Source of the DNA: Trichosphaerium sp. ATCC 40318
Taxonomy: Eukaryota; Discosea; Flabellinia; Trichosidae
NCBI GenBank assembly: GCA_038496445.1
Contig: JALMLS010000548.1
Span: 62,001 to 126,000, forward strand
Reading direction: 5' to 3'
Length of the DNA: 64,000 bases
The translations under genes were made by a program, and so were the position numbers. Below, piece by piece: positions 37,401 to 48,672 of the stretch. Each line of letters opens with the position of its first letter. The stretch's first letter is position 1. The notes below the pieces were generated by a model. It searched no databases and had not been told where the DNA came from. It worked only from the letters and a program-made list of their open reading frames with translations.

Positions 37401-40400
37401 CAAAAGGTGCAGGTATAGCTTCATGTAATTCATGGTGATCGATTGTATCAAGTTCAACAATGACATCCAGTTCTAATGCATTTTCTTTAGATTCATGAGT
37501 TTCAGTTGGAAACTGTGGTGATTTGACAGCGTTAAAATACGCCACGTGTTGAACACTTGAAGGAGGTTCTTGGACTTCTTGAGTACCTTGAGCAATAGGT
37601 TCTTCAGCTTTCTCAACAGGTTTTGGCTCTTCAATTGGTGTTGCTTCTTCAACAGCCTCAGTTTCTACTGTAGTTGTTTTAGGTTCATGACTTTCAACTG
37701 GGAACTTAGGCGATTTGATAGCGTCATAGTACGCCACATGTTGAACACTTGAAGGAGGTTCTTTAACTTCTTGGGTACCTTGTGTAGGTTCCGTAGTTTT
37801 TTCAACAGTTTGAGGTGCTTCAACGACTTCTTCCTTAGTTGATTGTTCTACCGGCGCTTTAAGTTCGTGAGTTTCAGTCGGGAACTTTGGTGATTTGACA
37901 GCGTTGAAATACGCTACATGTTGCACGCTTGAAGGAGGTTCTTGAATCTCTTGAGTACCTGGAACAACTGGTTCTTGGGTTTCTTCAGCTTGTGCTTCAG
38001 TTGGTTTCTCAACAGGTTTTGGCTCTTCAATTGGTGTCGCTTCTTCAACAGCCTTGGTTTCTAATGCAATTGTTTTAGATTCATGTAATTCTAATGGGAA
38101 CTTTGGCGATTTGATAGCGTTGTAGTATGACACGTGCTGAACTGTTGAAGGTGGTTCTTGAATTTCTTGAGTACCTTGAACAATAGGTTCTTCAACTTCT
38201 TCACTAGGCTTTGTAGCTTCAACAGTTGTTTCTACTGGAGTCGGTTTAGGTTCATGCGATTCTGTTGGGAATTTTGGTGATTTGATGGCGTTGAAGTATG
38301 CCACGTGTTGAACCGTAGATGGAGGTTGGTCAAGATTGCTGGTACCTTCTGCTTCTTTGATTGGTTCTTCTGTAACCGATGGTTCAGTGGCTTCTTGTTT
38401 ATCTGCAACGGGTTCGGCAATAGCTGTTTCTTGTTCTACAGGTACTGATTTAATTTCGTGCGTTTCATCAAAGAACTTTGGAGATTTGATTGCGTTGTAG
38501 AATAAGATGTGTTGAACACTTGAAGGTGGAACTGGTTTTGTTGTTTGAACTTCGTTGGTACCTTTTTCAGGTTGTTCTTGAGATACAACTGGTGCAAGTG
38601 GTTCTGAGACAACTTCTTCTTGTTGAGGTTCTATTGCAACAGATTTAGGTTCTTCATGACTTTCAACTGGGAACTTTGGAGATTTTGTTGCGTTGTAGAA
38701 TAGAACGTGTTGAACTGTTGAAGGTGGCAGCGCTTGAGCTTGAGGAGTACCTTGAACAGGTTCTTCGGATGCCTTCTCAACAGGTTGAGCTTCTTCCGAT
38801 ACAACATCTTCAACGACTGGTTCTACAGGAATAGCCTGAGGTTCAGCAGATTCTACTGGCGCTGGAGGTTCGTGAGTTTCGGTTGGGAACTTTGGAGATT
38901 TGATAGCATTGAAGTACGCCACGTGCTGGACGTTCGAGATAGGTTCACCTATTTGAGTACCTTGAACAGGTTCTTGAGATTTTTCCACTGGTACTACAGT
39001 TTCTTCTTTCTCTGGTTCTAATGGAGTTGATTTAGGTTCATGCATTTCAGCTGGAAATTGTGGTGATTTGACAGCGTTGAAGTACACCACGTGTTGAACG
39101 CTTGAAGGAGGTTCTTGAATTTCTTGAGTACCTTGAGCAGTAGGTTCTGAAACTTTTTCAACAGGTTTCGTTGCTTCTACAGGCGCAGCTTCTTTGGCAA
39201 CAATCGCGACGTCGGTTTCTACTGGACTCGGTTTAGGTTCATGAGTTTCAGATGGGAACTTTGGCGATTTGACTGCGTTGAAGTACGCCACGTGTTGAAC
39301 GCTTGATGGAGGCACTTGAATCTCTTGAGTACCTTGTGAAGGCTCTTCAAACTTTTCAGTAGGTCGTGGTGATTCTTCAACTGGCTCTTGAACAACTTCT
39401 TGTTTTTCTGCAGGTTGTATTGGCGCTTGAAGTTCGTGAGTTTCTGTTGGAAACCGTGGTGATTTGATAGCGGCATAGTACGCCACGTGTTGGACATTCG
39501 AAAGCGGTTCGCGTATTTGAGTACCTTGCGAAGCCTCTTGATCTTTCTCATCAACTACTATTTCTTCCTTCTTTGATTGTTGTTCTACTGGAGCTGAGTT
39601 AGCTTCATGGGCATCAGATGGAAATTGAGGTGATTTAGTTGTGTCGCAATAAGAAATATGCTGAACACTTGAAAATGGCTTTGGCGGTTGAGTTTCGTTT
39701 GTACCTTGAACAACAGGTTCTTCAGCCTTTTCTACAGGTTTTGGCTCTTCGATTGGTGTTGCTTCTTTAACAGCCTCAGTTTCTACTGTAGTTGTTTTAG
39801 GTTCATGCGATTCGGTTGGGAACTTTGGCGATTTGACAGCGTTGTAGTATGCCACGTGCTGAACACTTGATGGTGGTGCTTGAATTTCTTGAGTACCTTG
39901 ATTGCTCGAGGTAACCTCTTTAGGTTCAATACTTGGTACGTCTTTAGCAATCGGTTCAGAAACTTCGCCTGTCGCCTTTTCTTCAGTTGATAATGGTTCA
40001 ACCTTATGAACTTCTGTAGGGAACTTTGGCGCCTTTACTGTGTTATAATATGCCACATGTTGAACGCTTGAAAATTGTGTTTCTTTAGGCTGAGATTCAG
40101 CTTTTTCAGCTTCATTCAAATGTAAATTATCAGCAGTTTCTACCTTGTTCTCTGGAACAGCCTAATCGAAGATTTTAGAGAGAGCAGAAAAGAAAGAAAA
40201 AAATAGGAAACAATGTATTGTTAAGTGGGAGTACCTTCTCAGGATTTGATGCTTCTGGTACAGTTGTGCTTTGAACTTCTGTTGGGAATTTAGGCGAGGT
40301 TACAGCGCTGTAGTATGTGACGTGTTGAACTGCGGAAGGTGGTCCGCTTAAAATTTGTGTAGGTGCCTGTGGCTGCTTCGATGTTGTTGGTGTTTCCAAT

Positions 40401-43400
40401 ACAACTTCGGGTTTCACTGGCATAGATACTACTTCTTGTTGTTCTACAGGTACTGATTTAGGTTCATGTGCCTCATCAAAGAACTTTGGAGATTTGATTG
40501 CGTTGTAGAATAAGATGTGTTGAACACTTGAAGGTGGAACTGGTTTTGTTGATTGAACTTCGTTGGTACCTTTTTCAGGTTGTTCTTGAGATACAACTGG
40601 TACAATTGGTTCTGAGACAACTTCTTCTTGTTGAGGTTGAGGTTCTATTGCAACAGATTTAGGTTCTTCATGGCTCTCAACTGGGAACTTTGGAGATTTT
40701 GTTGCGTTGTAGAATAGAACGTGTTGAACTGTTGAAGGCGGCAGTGCTTGAACTTGAGGAGTACCTTGAACAGGTTCTTCGGCCGCCTGTTGTGGTACTT
40801 CGATTGGAGAAACTTCTGCTTCTTTAACAACAGGTTCAGCTTTCGGTTGTTCTATTGGCAGCGCTTTAGGTTCATGGCTTTCAGTTGGAAACTTCGGCGA
40901 TTTGACAGCGTTGAAGTACACCACATGTTGAACGCTTGATGGTGGTATTTGAGCTTCTTGGGTACCTTGAACAACAGGTTCTTCCACTTTCTCTGCAGTT
41001 ACCGGTGCTTCGATTGTAGAAACTTCTTCGCCGCCTTGTTGCTTGATTGCAGGCTCAAGTTCTGTTGCTGCTACAGCTGGTTTAGGTGTATGCAATTCTG
41101 TTGGAAATTGAGGCGATTTAGTTGCATTGAAATAAGCAACATGCCGAACGCTTGAAAGAGGATGCAAAGATTGTTCTTGATGGTTACCTTGAGCAACAGG
41201 TTCTGGAACTTTTTCGGCGACAGCTTTTTGAACTTCACTTTGAACAGGCGCTTCAGTTGGTTCGTCGTTCTGTTTTGGTTCTACCGCAGTTGATTTAGAT
41301 TCATGACTTTCAGTTGGAAACTTTGGTGATTTGACTGCGTTGAAGTACGCCACGTGTTGAGTGCTTGAAGGAGGTTCTTGGACTTCTTGAGTACCTTGAA
41401 CAATAGGTTCTTCAGCTTTTTCAATTGTTTCAACTTCTACTTCGGCAGTTTTTGTAGCATCAACGACTGGCGCTTCGACAGGTGCAGTTTCTTTGAGAAC
41501 CTCGGTTTCTACTGGATTCTGTTTAGGTTCATGACTTTCAGATGGAAACTGTGGCGATTTGACAGCGTTGAAATATGTCACGTGTTGAACGCTTGAAGGC
41601 GGCTTCTGAACCTCTTGGGTACCTTCGGCAGGGGAATCATTATCCGCAGTAGCAACTTTTTGCTTCTGCTCTTTTACGTCTGCTAGAGCCTCAATGGTCT
41701 CTTCTTTGTTCACTTCATGAACTTGAGATACTACCTGTTCTGGAGCATCAGAGGAAACAGTTTCAGCGGCCTTGTCAACAACACTTTCGTCGGTAGAATC
41801 TTGCGACTTTAAAGTGGGTTTTGACTCGGGCTCAACAACTGTTTGCTCCGCTGCATCCTCTACAGGCGTTGGAGTAACCTCTGAAGGCTCTTGAACTTCG
41901 TTTGTTGGCTCCGCGGATTCGATATTAATTTTCGATTCTCCGGATGTAACTTCCGTAGTTTGCGTCTCCTCTGGTTGTTTTTCGGCTGGTTCTTCAACCT
42001 TTGAAGAGGATTCTGGGTCGTCCTTGTTTAGGGAGGGTTCTTTAGAAGTTTCATTTTGTGAAGTCTCTTCTTTTGGTTTTTCAGCTTTTTCTGAATTACT
42101 TTCGTCATTTGAAGCCTTTGGTTCTTCAACAACTGTAGGTTCTTTAGAATCCTTCTTATTTACATCTTCTTCTACTGATTGAACCGCTTCAGAAATCAAA
42201 GAAAGCCTTTGCTCTCTTTCAAGTTGTTTTCTTTTAACAGCTTCACGCGCTGCTTGTCTTTGTTGTTCTTGAAGTTTTGCGTATGCTTTTCTCTCCCTTT
42301 CTACTTGTTCTCTACGAAGACGTTGTTGTTCTTCGTCTTGTTGCTTAAGCTTAAGTTTAAGAAGCCTTGCTTCTTCCTCAGCTTGTAATTCTTTTTTCCT
42401 TTTTTCTTCAGCAACACGGGCAACACGCTCTCTTTCTAGGCGTTCTTTTTCTGCCCATCTAATTTATGACGTGAGTATAATAACATAACAACTAACAATC
42501 GATTTTTTTTAAAAAACAAGAAACTGCAATACTTCCGAAGAGCTCTTCAAGACTTCTTTTTTCTGAAAATATTATGTGAATTTTTTTTTTCCGCTTCGTA
42601 TGCGGCTTGTGTTTTTCTAATTTTTTTTTTTCGTACCTTCTCCTCCTTTCTGCTGATTTCTCTTCACGAATACGCTGTCTTTCAGCTTCAGCTCTGTAAT
42701 AGTACACCGTCAGTATAATTTAGTTATTTTTTTCGTAAAAACAAGAAAATTAATCTTACTTTTTCCTTTTATCTTCTTCCGCTTTTTGTAGGCGTATCTT
42801 TTCTGCTCTTATCTCAGCAAATGATCTCTTCTTCTTTAAAGCCTTTTGATCGCGTTATTAAATTAAAAAAAAAGCAAAAAAAAAATAATAATTCGATAAA
42901 TATCGTCGTAAGGGTACCTTAGACTCGCGATCTTTTGCTGCTTTTTTCTCTCGTTCTTTTCTATCGCGAATTTGCTTCTTTATACGTTCTTCTTCTTGTT
43001 TCTTCTTAGCAATCCATCTATATCGATCACGTGTTAACATAATTGTTAACTAAACATGTAATTGCGCTTTTTGAAAATTTTTGAATATTTGTCACGTGCG
43101 CCACGTGATTTTTTGGTGAATTTCTTTTTTCGCCTCAAAAAAAAAAAAAAGGATCAAAAACGTGGTATTACCTCTTCTCGCGTTCCTCTTTTTCCTTTTG
43201 GACACGTTTATTACGCTCATCGAGTGCTCTAGTAAAAATATTAGTACCCTCCGATAACCTTTTTTGAAATCGAGAAGCAGTAAACTTCAACGCACTTTAA
43301 CTTTCGCTCCTTTTCCTCTTTAGCTCTTCGTCGTCTGTCAGCCATACGAGCAAAAAATCCAAGCCCTTCTCCAGACTTGCTTGCAGCTTTTGGTTGAGCC

Positions 43401-45098
43401 GGCTTCGGATCATTCTTTCGCGATCGTGGTTCGTTGCCACGCTTTGAGTTTGTCTTTTCAGGCTTGTCTTCGACTTTTTTATCGACATTCTGGTTTTCGG
43501 TTTTGTCTGGTGAAGAAGCCTCTTGCGGTTCATCTACCTTGTCTTTAGGACGCTTTGGTTGCACTTTCTTTGCTCCCTTTTTAGGTGCTGGTTTCACTTT
43601 ACGCTTACTATTTCAGCGCATTAGTAACTCAAATCCAAGGAAAAAATGCATTTGTGCCTTTTGCCCTCTGTAGCTTTATTGTTATCACCAGCAACTGTTC
43701 TTCTAGAAGACTTTTTACGAACCAATGCCCTAGTAGACTTGCTTCTACCAGGACCACTCCTTGCAGCCACTTGGTCAGCTAAAGTGCGTGTAGATTTGGC
43801 GCGCTGTAGTAAACAATGTAAGTTTCTTAACCACTATCAAAACTTTTGCATACAACAGAATTTCTGGTACGAAGAGATCTCTCAGAGCGCTTGCTTGGCG
43901 ACTTCGATCGAGTAGTAGTTAATATTTCTGCATTGTTTGAAGCCTTTGAACGCGTTGTAATAACTGTCTCTCGCTTTGGTGATTTGTTTCTGCTTTTTTC
44001 ACGTTTGGGAGATATAGACCGCCTCTTCTTTGGTGTGACTGGTTGTGGCACTACATGAGGTTAATATAAATCACCTTGTGATCAACTTTATGGCAAAGGT
44101 GGTAGAAACTTATGACAAAAACGCACGTGATTTTCTACGTGTTCTTTCTCCCGCTCTTTGTGCAGTCTTGAACTCAAAAGCAGCAGGTTGTTTTTTTCTT
44201 TGCCTCGAAGGACTCTTTTTTTCGCGTTAATGATAAATATAATGCAACACACGCATACCTTGTTCCTCCACCTTTAAAAATACGTTAACCTTGGTACATA
44301 AAACAACAAACATTGTACGTACTTTGACATTTCATCCTCGGCCTTTGAAGGAGACCAGGTTCTAAACAATCTAATTAACACCACTCCGGCTATTTGATGA
44401 AAAAAAAAAAATAAACAGAAAAGGCAACAACTAATCATCATATGATCCACCTCTATCGGCACGTACTGTCTTCTAGAAGGAACGCGAGTCTTCTTCTTCG
44501 CACTCGGTGGTCGTTCTGATGCTTTTTTTGTGCGTTTAACAGGTGGTTTTGCCTGTTCTTTAGGCTGTCCGTTTTCTTCTGGCTTCTTTTTGCCTTCAGA
44601 TGTTCCGTTGGTCTTCTTTTCGGTCGGTTTACCTTTACCCTTGTCCTCAACCTTGTTACCACCCTTTTCAGCCTTATTGCTACCCCACCAGAGGTTCGCA
44701 AAACTGCCACTAAGCACAAAGGTAAACTTCCACAAATTTATGGTTCTTTGATGCAATTGGTGCTACGTACGATTTTCTAGTGGTACGTTTTTCATTTTTA
44801 GGCTGACTTTTGGTCCATGATGAAAACCAACCAGAGTTTTGTTCTGTGGTCTCTTTACCACCCTTACGCCTTGTAAAAATAGTTAATTAAAACAGTTTTG
44901 GGTTCATTCCGGATTTTCTGTGCACAAACCTGGATGCGTCTAGAAAATGAAGTTAGATGACGGAAATTAGCATAAACTGGGAAGTAGTCATCATATTAAA
45001 GAGTTTTGGCTTTTTTTTGTAATTCACCTTTAGAACAGGCGCAAAAAAAAAACACGTGATTTTGGTTAGGGAATGCATAACGTACTTTGATCGGCCAT
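31422..45098 (-). CDS. Giant coiled-coil protein with 21-copy VQHV/KSPKFP repeat array
   Basis: About 30 exons give roughly 3,900 residues. The N-terminus (45,098-42,850) is basic, low in complexity and carries SPKR-type motifs, then GLGFFARMADRRRRAKEE. From 42,459 come seven related modules: a charged coiled coil beginning RWA(A/E/Q)K, a motif AISxAVQS, an acidic proline-glutamate linker, and a basic cap KKKLTFGQRMALKKKQQ followed by EEAAAAERR. The linker of module 1 is enlarged to more than 1,800 residues by the repeat array (41,612-37,490). The end has acidic and Ser-rich helix, a Gly-rich stretch and MNPFGGFNPAAVKLRSA near 31,500. No enzyme domain, signal peptide or membrane helix is seen. 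I do not recognise the family. Length, coils and repeated short motifs suggest an elongated cytoskeletal scaffold; that is inference. Exon joins checked by phase include a 10-base exon (44,930-44,939). Confidence 0.75.
32370..36530 (-). repeat. Tandem coiled-coil exon modules
   Basis: Long exons at about 36,298-35,642, 35,595-34,941, 34,791-34,304, 34,137-33,652, 33,492-32,967 and 32,810-32,441 share the coil-AVQS-linker-LTFGQRM order; the last is degenerate. Between them lie 57-60-base exons of two types: B (KRKKAEAAAERKRR) at 36,348 and 34,193, and A (KKRLKQQQAEER) at 34,834, 33,542 and 32,860. At 35,595 the A exon is fused to the next long exon, an apparent intron loss. The B-A-A, B-A-A order suggests that a three-module block was copied. 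Confidence 0.85.
38430..38768 (-). repeat. Block duplicate of two repeat units (copy B)
   Basis: This stretch encodes units with VQHVLFYNATKSPKFP and VQHILFYNAIKSPKFF and is nearly identical, linker included, to 40,438-40,783. The FF in place of FP and the EEPK tail are found only in these two places. It is a recent internal duplication or conversion. Confidence 0.85.
40438..40783 (-). repeat. Block duplicate of two repeat units (copy A)
   Basis: Partner of 38,430-38,768. The two copies differ mainly by a six-base insertion (PQ) and a few substitutions, far fewer than between other units of the array. Confidence 0.85.
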
Positions 45099-45099
45099 T

Positions 45100-45331
45100 A
45101 TGAGTAAGAATTTACAGGATAGAACCTATCCCGGTGAGTTTGAAAACTAAGAGTGGAACAGGTGTACCCTTTTGATCTACAAGTAACGAAGACCCTTATC
45201 GCTATGTTGTGGCGCCTATGAGAAAGTAAATTCTAGAACTATTTAAACTTTACAAATTTCTGTTCAGGAAAATGCCCAGAGTAGGCGGAATGGATATAAG
45301 ATATCGCGTTGTATCATACAAGAGCTTTTAA
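45100..45331 (+). CDS. 43-residue basic microprotein
   Basis: Three short exons join in frame: MSKNLQDRTYP, then DPYRYVVAPMRK, then KMPRVGGMDIRYRVVSYKSF and a stop at 45,329-45,331. The introns are GTGAGT..GAAG and GTAAAT..TCAG. The product is small, basic (about 10 K/R) and without a signal peptide; I do not recognise it. Its ATG is one base from the ATG of the giant gene on the other strand, so at least one transcript has an unusually short leader or one start is wrong. Confidence 0.45.
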
Positions 45332-46065
45332 AGTCCTAACTTTTGTAGACTGTCTACGCGTGTAAATGGTGTAAACAACTCGAGTTCTCACAATAGAGTT
45401 CTTGCTAACCACGCTAGATGTACTGAATTGTTATTGCTTGACCCGATCAACCAATGTGAATCATAGCATCATCACAAAGCCAAGTTGGTTCCTATTACCT
45501 CTTGTTTACGCTATCAACACTTATCATGTTCCTAGTAAACTCTAGACATTATTTAGGTCCATTTTCTGTTATCGGTGGTTTTATCGTAAAAACTGCACGC
45601 AATTTTGCTGTACAGCGAGTTGTTGGCCATGAGTATAAGTTACATAGTCGTTTTGTACAGCAATCAACACGCTGTATTCTTTCAACTTGCATCCACGTCA
45701 CGTGCCTTTTTGGACTATATCCAGATAGGGTTTAACCAATACCCATTGATAGCAAAAATAAAAATAGTCTATTGCTGTATGACGTGACTACATGCGTACA
45801 ATAATGCTCTACTGCGGTGTAATCCAATAACAATGGAAAAGACAAAGAATCAATTGGCAGATACGCGCGGGAACAGAGCACACTGTTGTAAAAACCGCCT
45901 CAGAACTGTAAAAACCGCCTGAGAACGCAAAGTGCCGCAAAAATCTATGCCTAGCAAGGCACCAACTAATTTACCTAACCTGCCAAGTAATATTACGATG
46001 CTTCGCCTAGATTTCAGTAGTTGTGGAGCCAGAAGTACTATTTTTGTGAAAAGGACAGTGGCCTT
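45332..46065. other. Intergenic, about 730 bases
   Basis: An open frame on the plus strand at 45,535-45,735 (MFLVNSRHYLGPFSVIGGF and on) is not clearly coding. Near 45,895-45,920 there is a direct repeat of the phrase gtaaaaaccgcct. A CACGTG lies at about 45,697. Nothing else is recognised. Confidence 0.35.
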
Positions 46066-48240
46066 TTATTTAGTCGATTTTTGTTTTGGTTTTTGTTCTA
46101 CAAACCGCATTTGTGCAGCCAATGCTACGTGATCAGAACAAAAGTAAGCATTTGGAAAGAACTTTGCAGGAGCGACACGTTCGCTTGTCATCTTCTCTAA
46201 TATCTTTACAGGTTGAAGTGCATTACCAAACCATATGTAATCCAAGCAACCTATAAACAATCCGTGAGAAACAGGGAATCTTGGAGTTTTTGGCTGACCT
46301 TTGAAGTGTCCACAAATGTTTGTGTATGGTTCTTTTATGCATGCGTAACAACTTTCTAAAGATAAGTTGTGTTTGAGTGTAGAAATATCGACGCGTCTCA
46401 TAGCGCTTAGGTGTTGTCTACAATCACGGTGGCGCTTAGGAATGGACCCATTTCGCAAAAAGCTGAAACAAAATTAGCAAGGACAAGTGCTGGGTTTGGT
46501 TCTATTTTACGTACTCATACACTGAGGAACCAGGTTTACTATTGAAATCTCCAACAATTACATAAGGATAATTATACTTGGTAAGCACTTTTTCTACAGC
46601 TTTTGCAAGATGTAACGACTAAGAGAGTTAATTTACTAATTGGGTAGTTTTTTTTCTAAAAGTGCAGTTGTGCTAGAATGAGTAATCGTACTTGTGCTAA
46701 TTTAATATCTGGTTCAGCAGGATTCCAGTATAAGTGAGTTGAAATAAACCACATTCTTCTTTTATTATCCTTGAACTCTTTTATCTTGTGTAAGCACAGT
46801 GTAACAATTGCATGAAGACTTAAACCAAAAAAAAAAAAAAAGTAAAAAATCCACAGTTGTTGTGCGTACCTTGTTTATCTTTATCAAAAGCTGATTTATC
46901 ATGTACAGAAAACCCTACATTTATACTATATCCCTCAGTAGGGTCAACATCACCTTCTTTATCATCTTCCTTAAACTCCAATAGCAACATAATTCCTACA
47001 TTGTTTTTTCTGTATCTGCTAGATCCAAGCCTGTATGTTTTTACATAGTTACATATATCATCGTAATTTAAGTCTATACGTCGTAAAGCACGAAATCTAA
47101 CAACACTTGAGTAAGAAGACGAATCCAAAAAAGGAAGGATAAAAATTGACAACGACTTGTAAGCTTGGACGTACTTTTTCTTGTTGTAGAATATAGCAGA
47201 TCCATCTGAGGCCATTTTTGGCCGTTTTTTGTATACACTATCATATGTATTACCGAGTTCGCCTTTTAACTCCTTGTATGCGCTTGGTTCAACCTCCTGA
47301 AGACCAACCAAATCGCATGTGTAGTGTCGAAGTTTGGTGATTAGCTTATCTCTACGATACCCCCTAAATTCATAAGTTAGGTTATTCTTGCAGCAAAATA
47401 CAAAGAATATGCAAAGAAAATTAGTGTACCATTTGAGAGCGTATGTTGGAGTGTACCAATAACGCTTTTTATCTGCATAAGAGCTTGCAAGTATATTGTA
47501 AGTCATAACAGTGAATCCTAGAAGTATATTAAACGCATTTAAAGGTAAAAAAATGACCAACAAAAAAAAATCAAATGTTAGATGACACCTGTCGCTGTTT
47601 TTCTATTCAACTAGTCCAATGCGCACCTCCTTTCTCTTGTAATTTAATTCCCTCTGGTTGTGGGTGATCTATCCAATCTCTATATGGCGTAGCCATAGCC
47701 TAGTTGTACGAGTAAACAATGACGCGTCACGGGGTTTTTTTTCACTTACTTCGCTGCCAACCCATATAAGGTGCGCGCTGTGATGTCTACAGTCTGGAAT
47801 AACGACCTCATATTTTATAACATAACCCACATCCTCTCGGAGAAAAGTGTACGACCTGTTTTGTGTTATTGTGTAAACTTACAACGCATTCGTACTCTTG
47901 TTCTGATAGGTCAATCCACTCCTCGTTCTCCAACAGTTGTTTTTTGACAACAGAATTATTTGTTAGACTTCTTTTCTTAACATCGAAAGTAGGACCTTTA
48001 TACCTTTGGGGTCACTCTTAGCGATGTTTAAACTGCTACGTACCAATGAACAATTGCATTTTTATTTAAAGCGTGCTCAACGCGTGGAGTGAATGTATCA
48101 CCCACTCTCGCATGTTTGATAAGCCCAAAAACGCGAATCGACTTTTTCTGATCTTGCCAAACGCTTTTACTCAGGTTTGAGTCCACTTCGCTTGCGAGCG
48201 AAGCCATACCAAGTTCCTCAGTGCCGAAGACGCTTCCCAT
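46066..48240 (-). CDS. CCR4/PDE12-like endonuclease-exonuclease-phosphatase protein
   Basis: The C-terminal two thirds is a Mg-dependent EEP nuclease of the CCR4/ANGEL/nocturnin/PDE12 group, which removes poly(A) or 2',5'-oligoadenylate. Motifs in order: FTVMTYNILASSYA, LVGLQEVEPSAYKEL (catalytic Glu), DGSAIFYNKKKYV, FISTHLYWNPAEPDIKLAQ, YPYVIVGDFNSKPGSSVYE (Asp and Asn), LDYIWFGNALQPVKIL and FCSDHVALAAQ (Asp-His pair). All active-site motifs are intact. The N-terminal part (MGSVFGTEELGMASLASEVD and on) includes a DVGYVIKYEVVIPD segment like the Ig-like region before the nuclease in PDE12. No mitochondrial presequence is evident, which argues for a cytosolic enzyme. The stop is at 46,066. The exact substrate cannot be told from sequence. 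Confidence 0.8.
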
Positions 48241-48672
48241 AGCTATTACAGAACAAGAATAACTAAAATTTAATCTTGTTGACCTTCCATAAGCACTCTT
48301 GGCCTACATTCTGCCAACAGGCGAGCAACCAGTAAAAACTAAGCCAAAAAGAGGTGGTTCAATTTGCGTATAACGTTGTGGTACAAAAAAAAGCACAACA
48401 CGCGACATTTCATACGAGAGGTAATATTTCCGAACTCTACCGCAATATATTCGGTTTTTGAGCAACACAGATTGGGCTCTAATGATCTCTTGATTTTTCG
48501 TTTCTTTCCATAATCTTGGAAGCTATCGCGTTCAAATATTGCACACGCGCGTAGTTCTTTACACGGCTCTGTATTTGGTCTTTTTGGCCTACCTAGTTTT
48601 TTTGAATAATCTTTGGTGTACTAACTGCACGCACAGCATATTGCCACGCCACAATTGTTGAATTGAACGTAA
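48241..48672. promoter_or_regulatory. Divergent promoter region, about 430 bases
   Basis: It lies between the starts of the EEP nuclease (-) and the RhoGAP-like gene (+) and should hold both promoters. It has T-rich tracts but no recognised motif or RNA gene. Confidence 0.35.

Larger units (their letters stand above)
37490..41612 (-). repeat. Array of 21 KSPKFP repeats in coding sequence
   Basis: Seven units lie in the exon 42,459-40,236 and fourteen in the exon 40,158-37,306. The core is SSVQHVAYFNAVKSPKFP, followed by xExHE and often PK. Units are about 65-70 residues apart, each led by a short QGTQE(I/V)QEPP-type phrase and separated by Glu/Pro/Val-rich linker. The most fixed residues are the QH pair, an aromatic pair (YF, YY or FY), KSP and FP. 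The array is predicted disordered between cores and looks like many copies of one binding motif. Confidence 0.9.

Noticed and set aside
37490-41612. Regularly spaced DNA repeats that could suggest a CRISPR-like or satellite array
   Set aside because: The spacing is about 200 bases, keeps reading frame throughout, and differences cluster at synonymous or spacer positions; it is coding repeat.
45502-45735. Plus-strand frame of 77 codons
   Set aside because: No homology recognised, poor codon pattern and no clear partner exons; left as intergenic.
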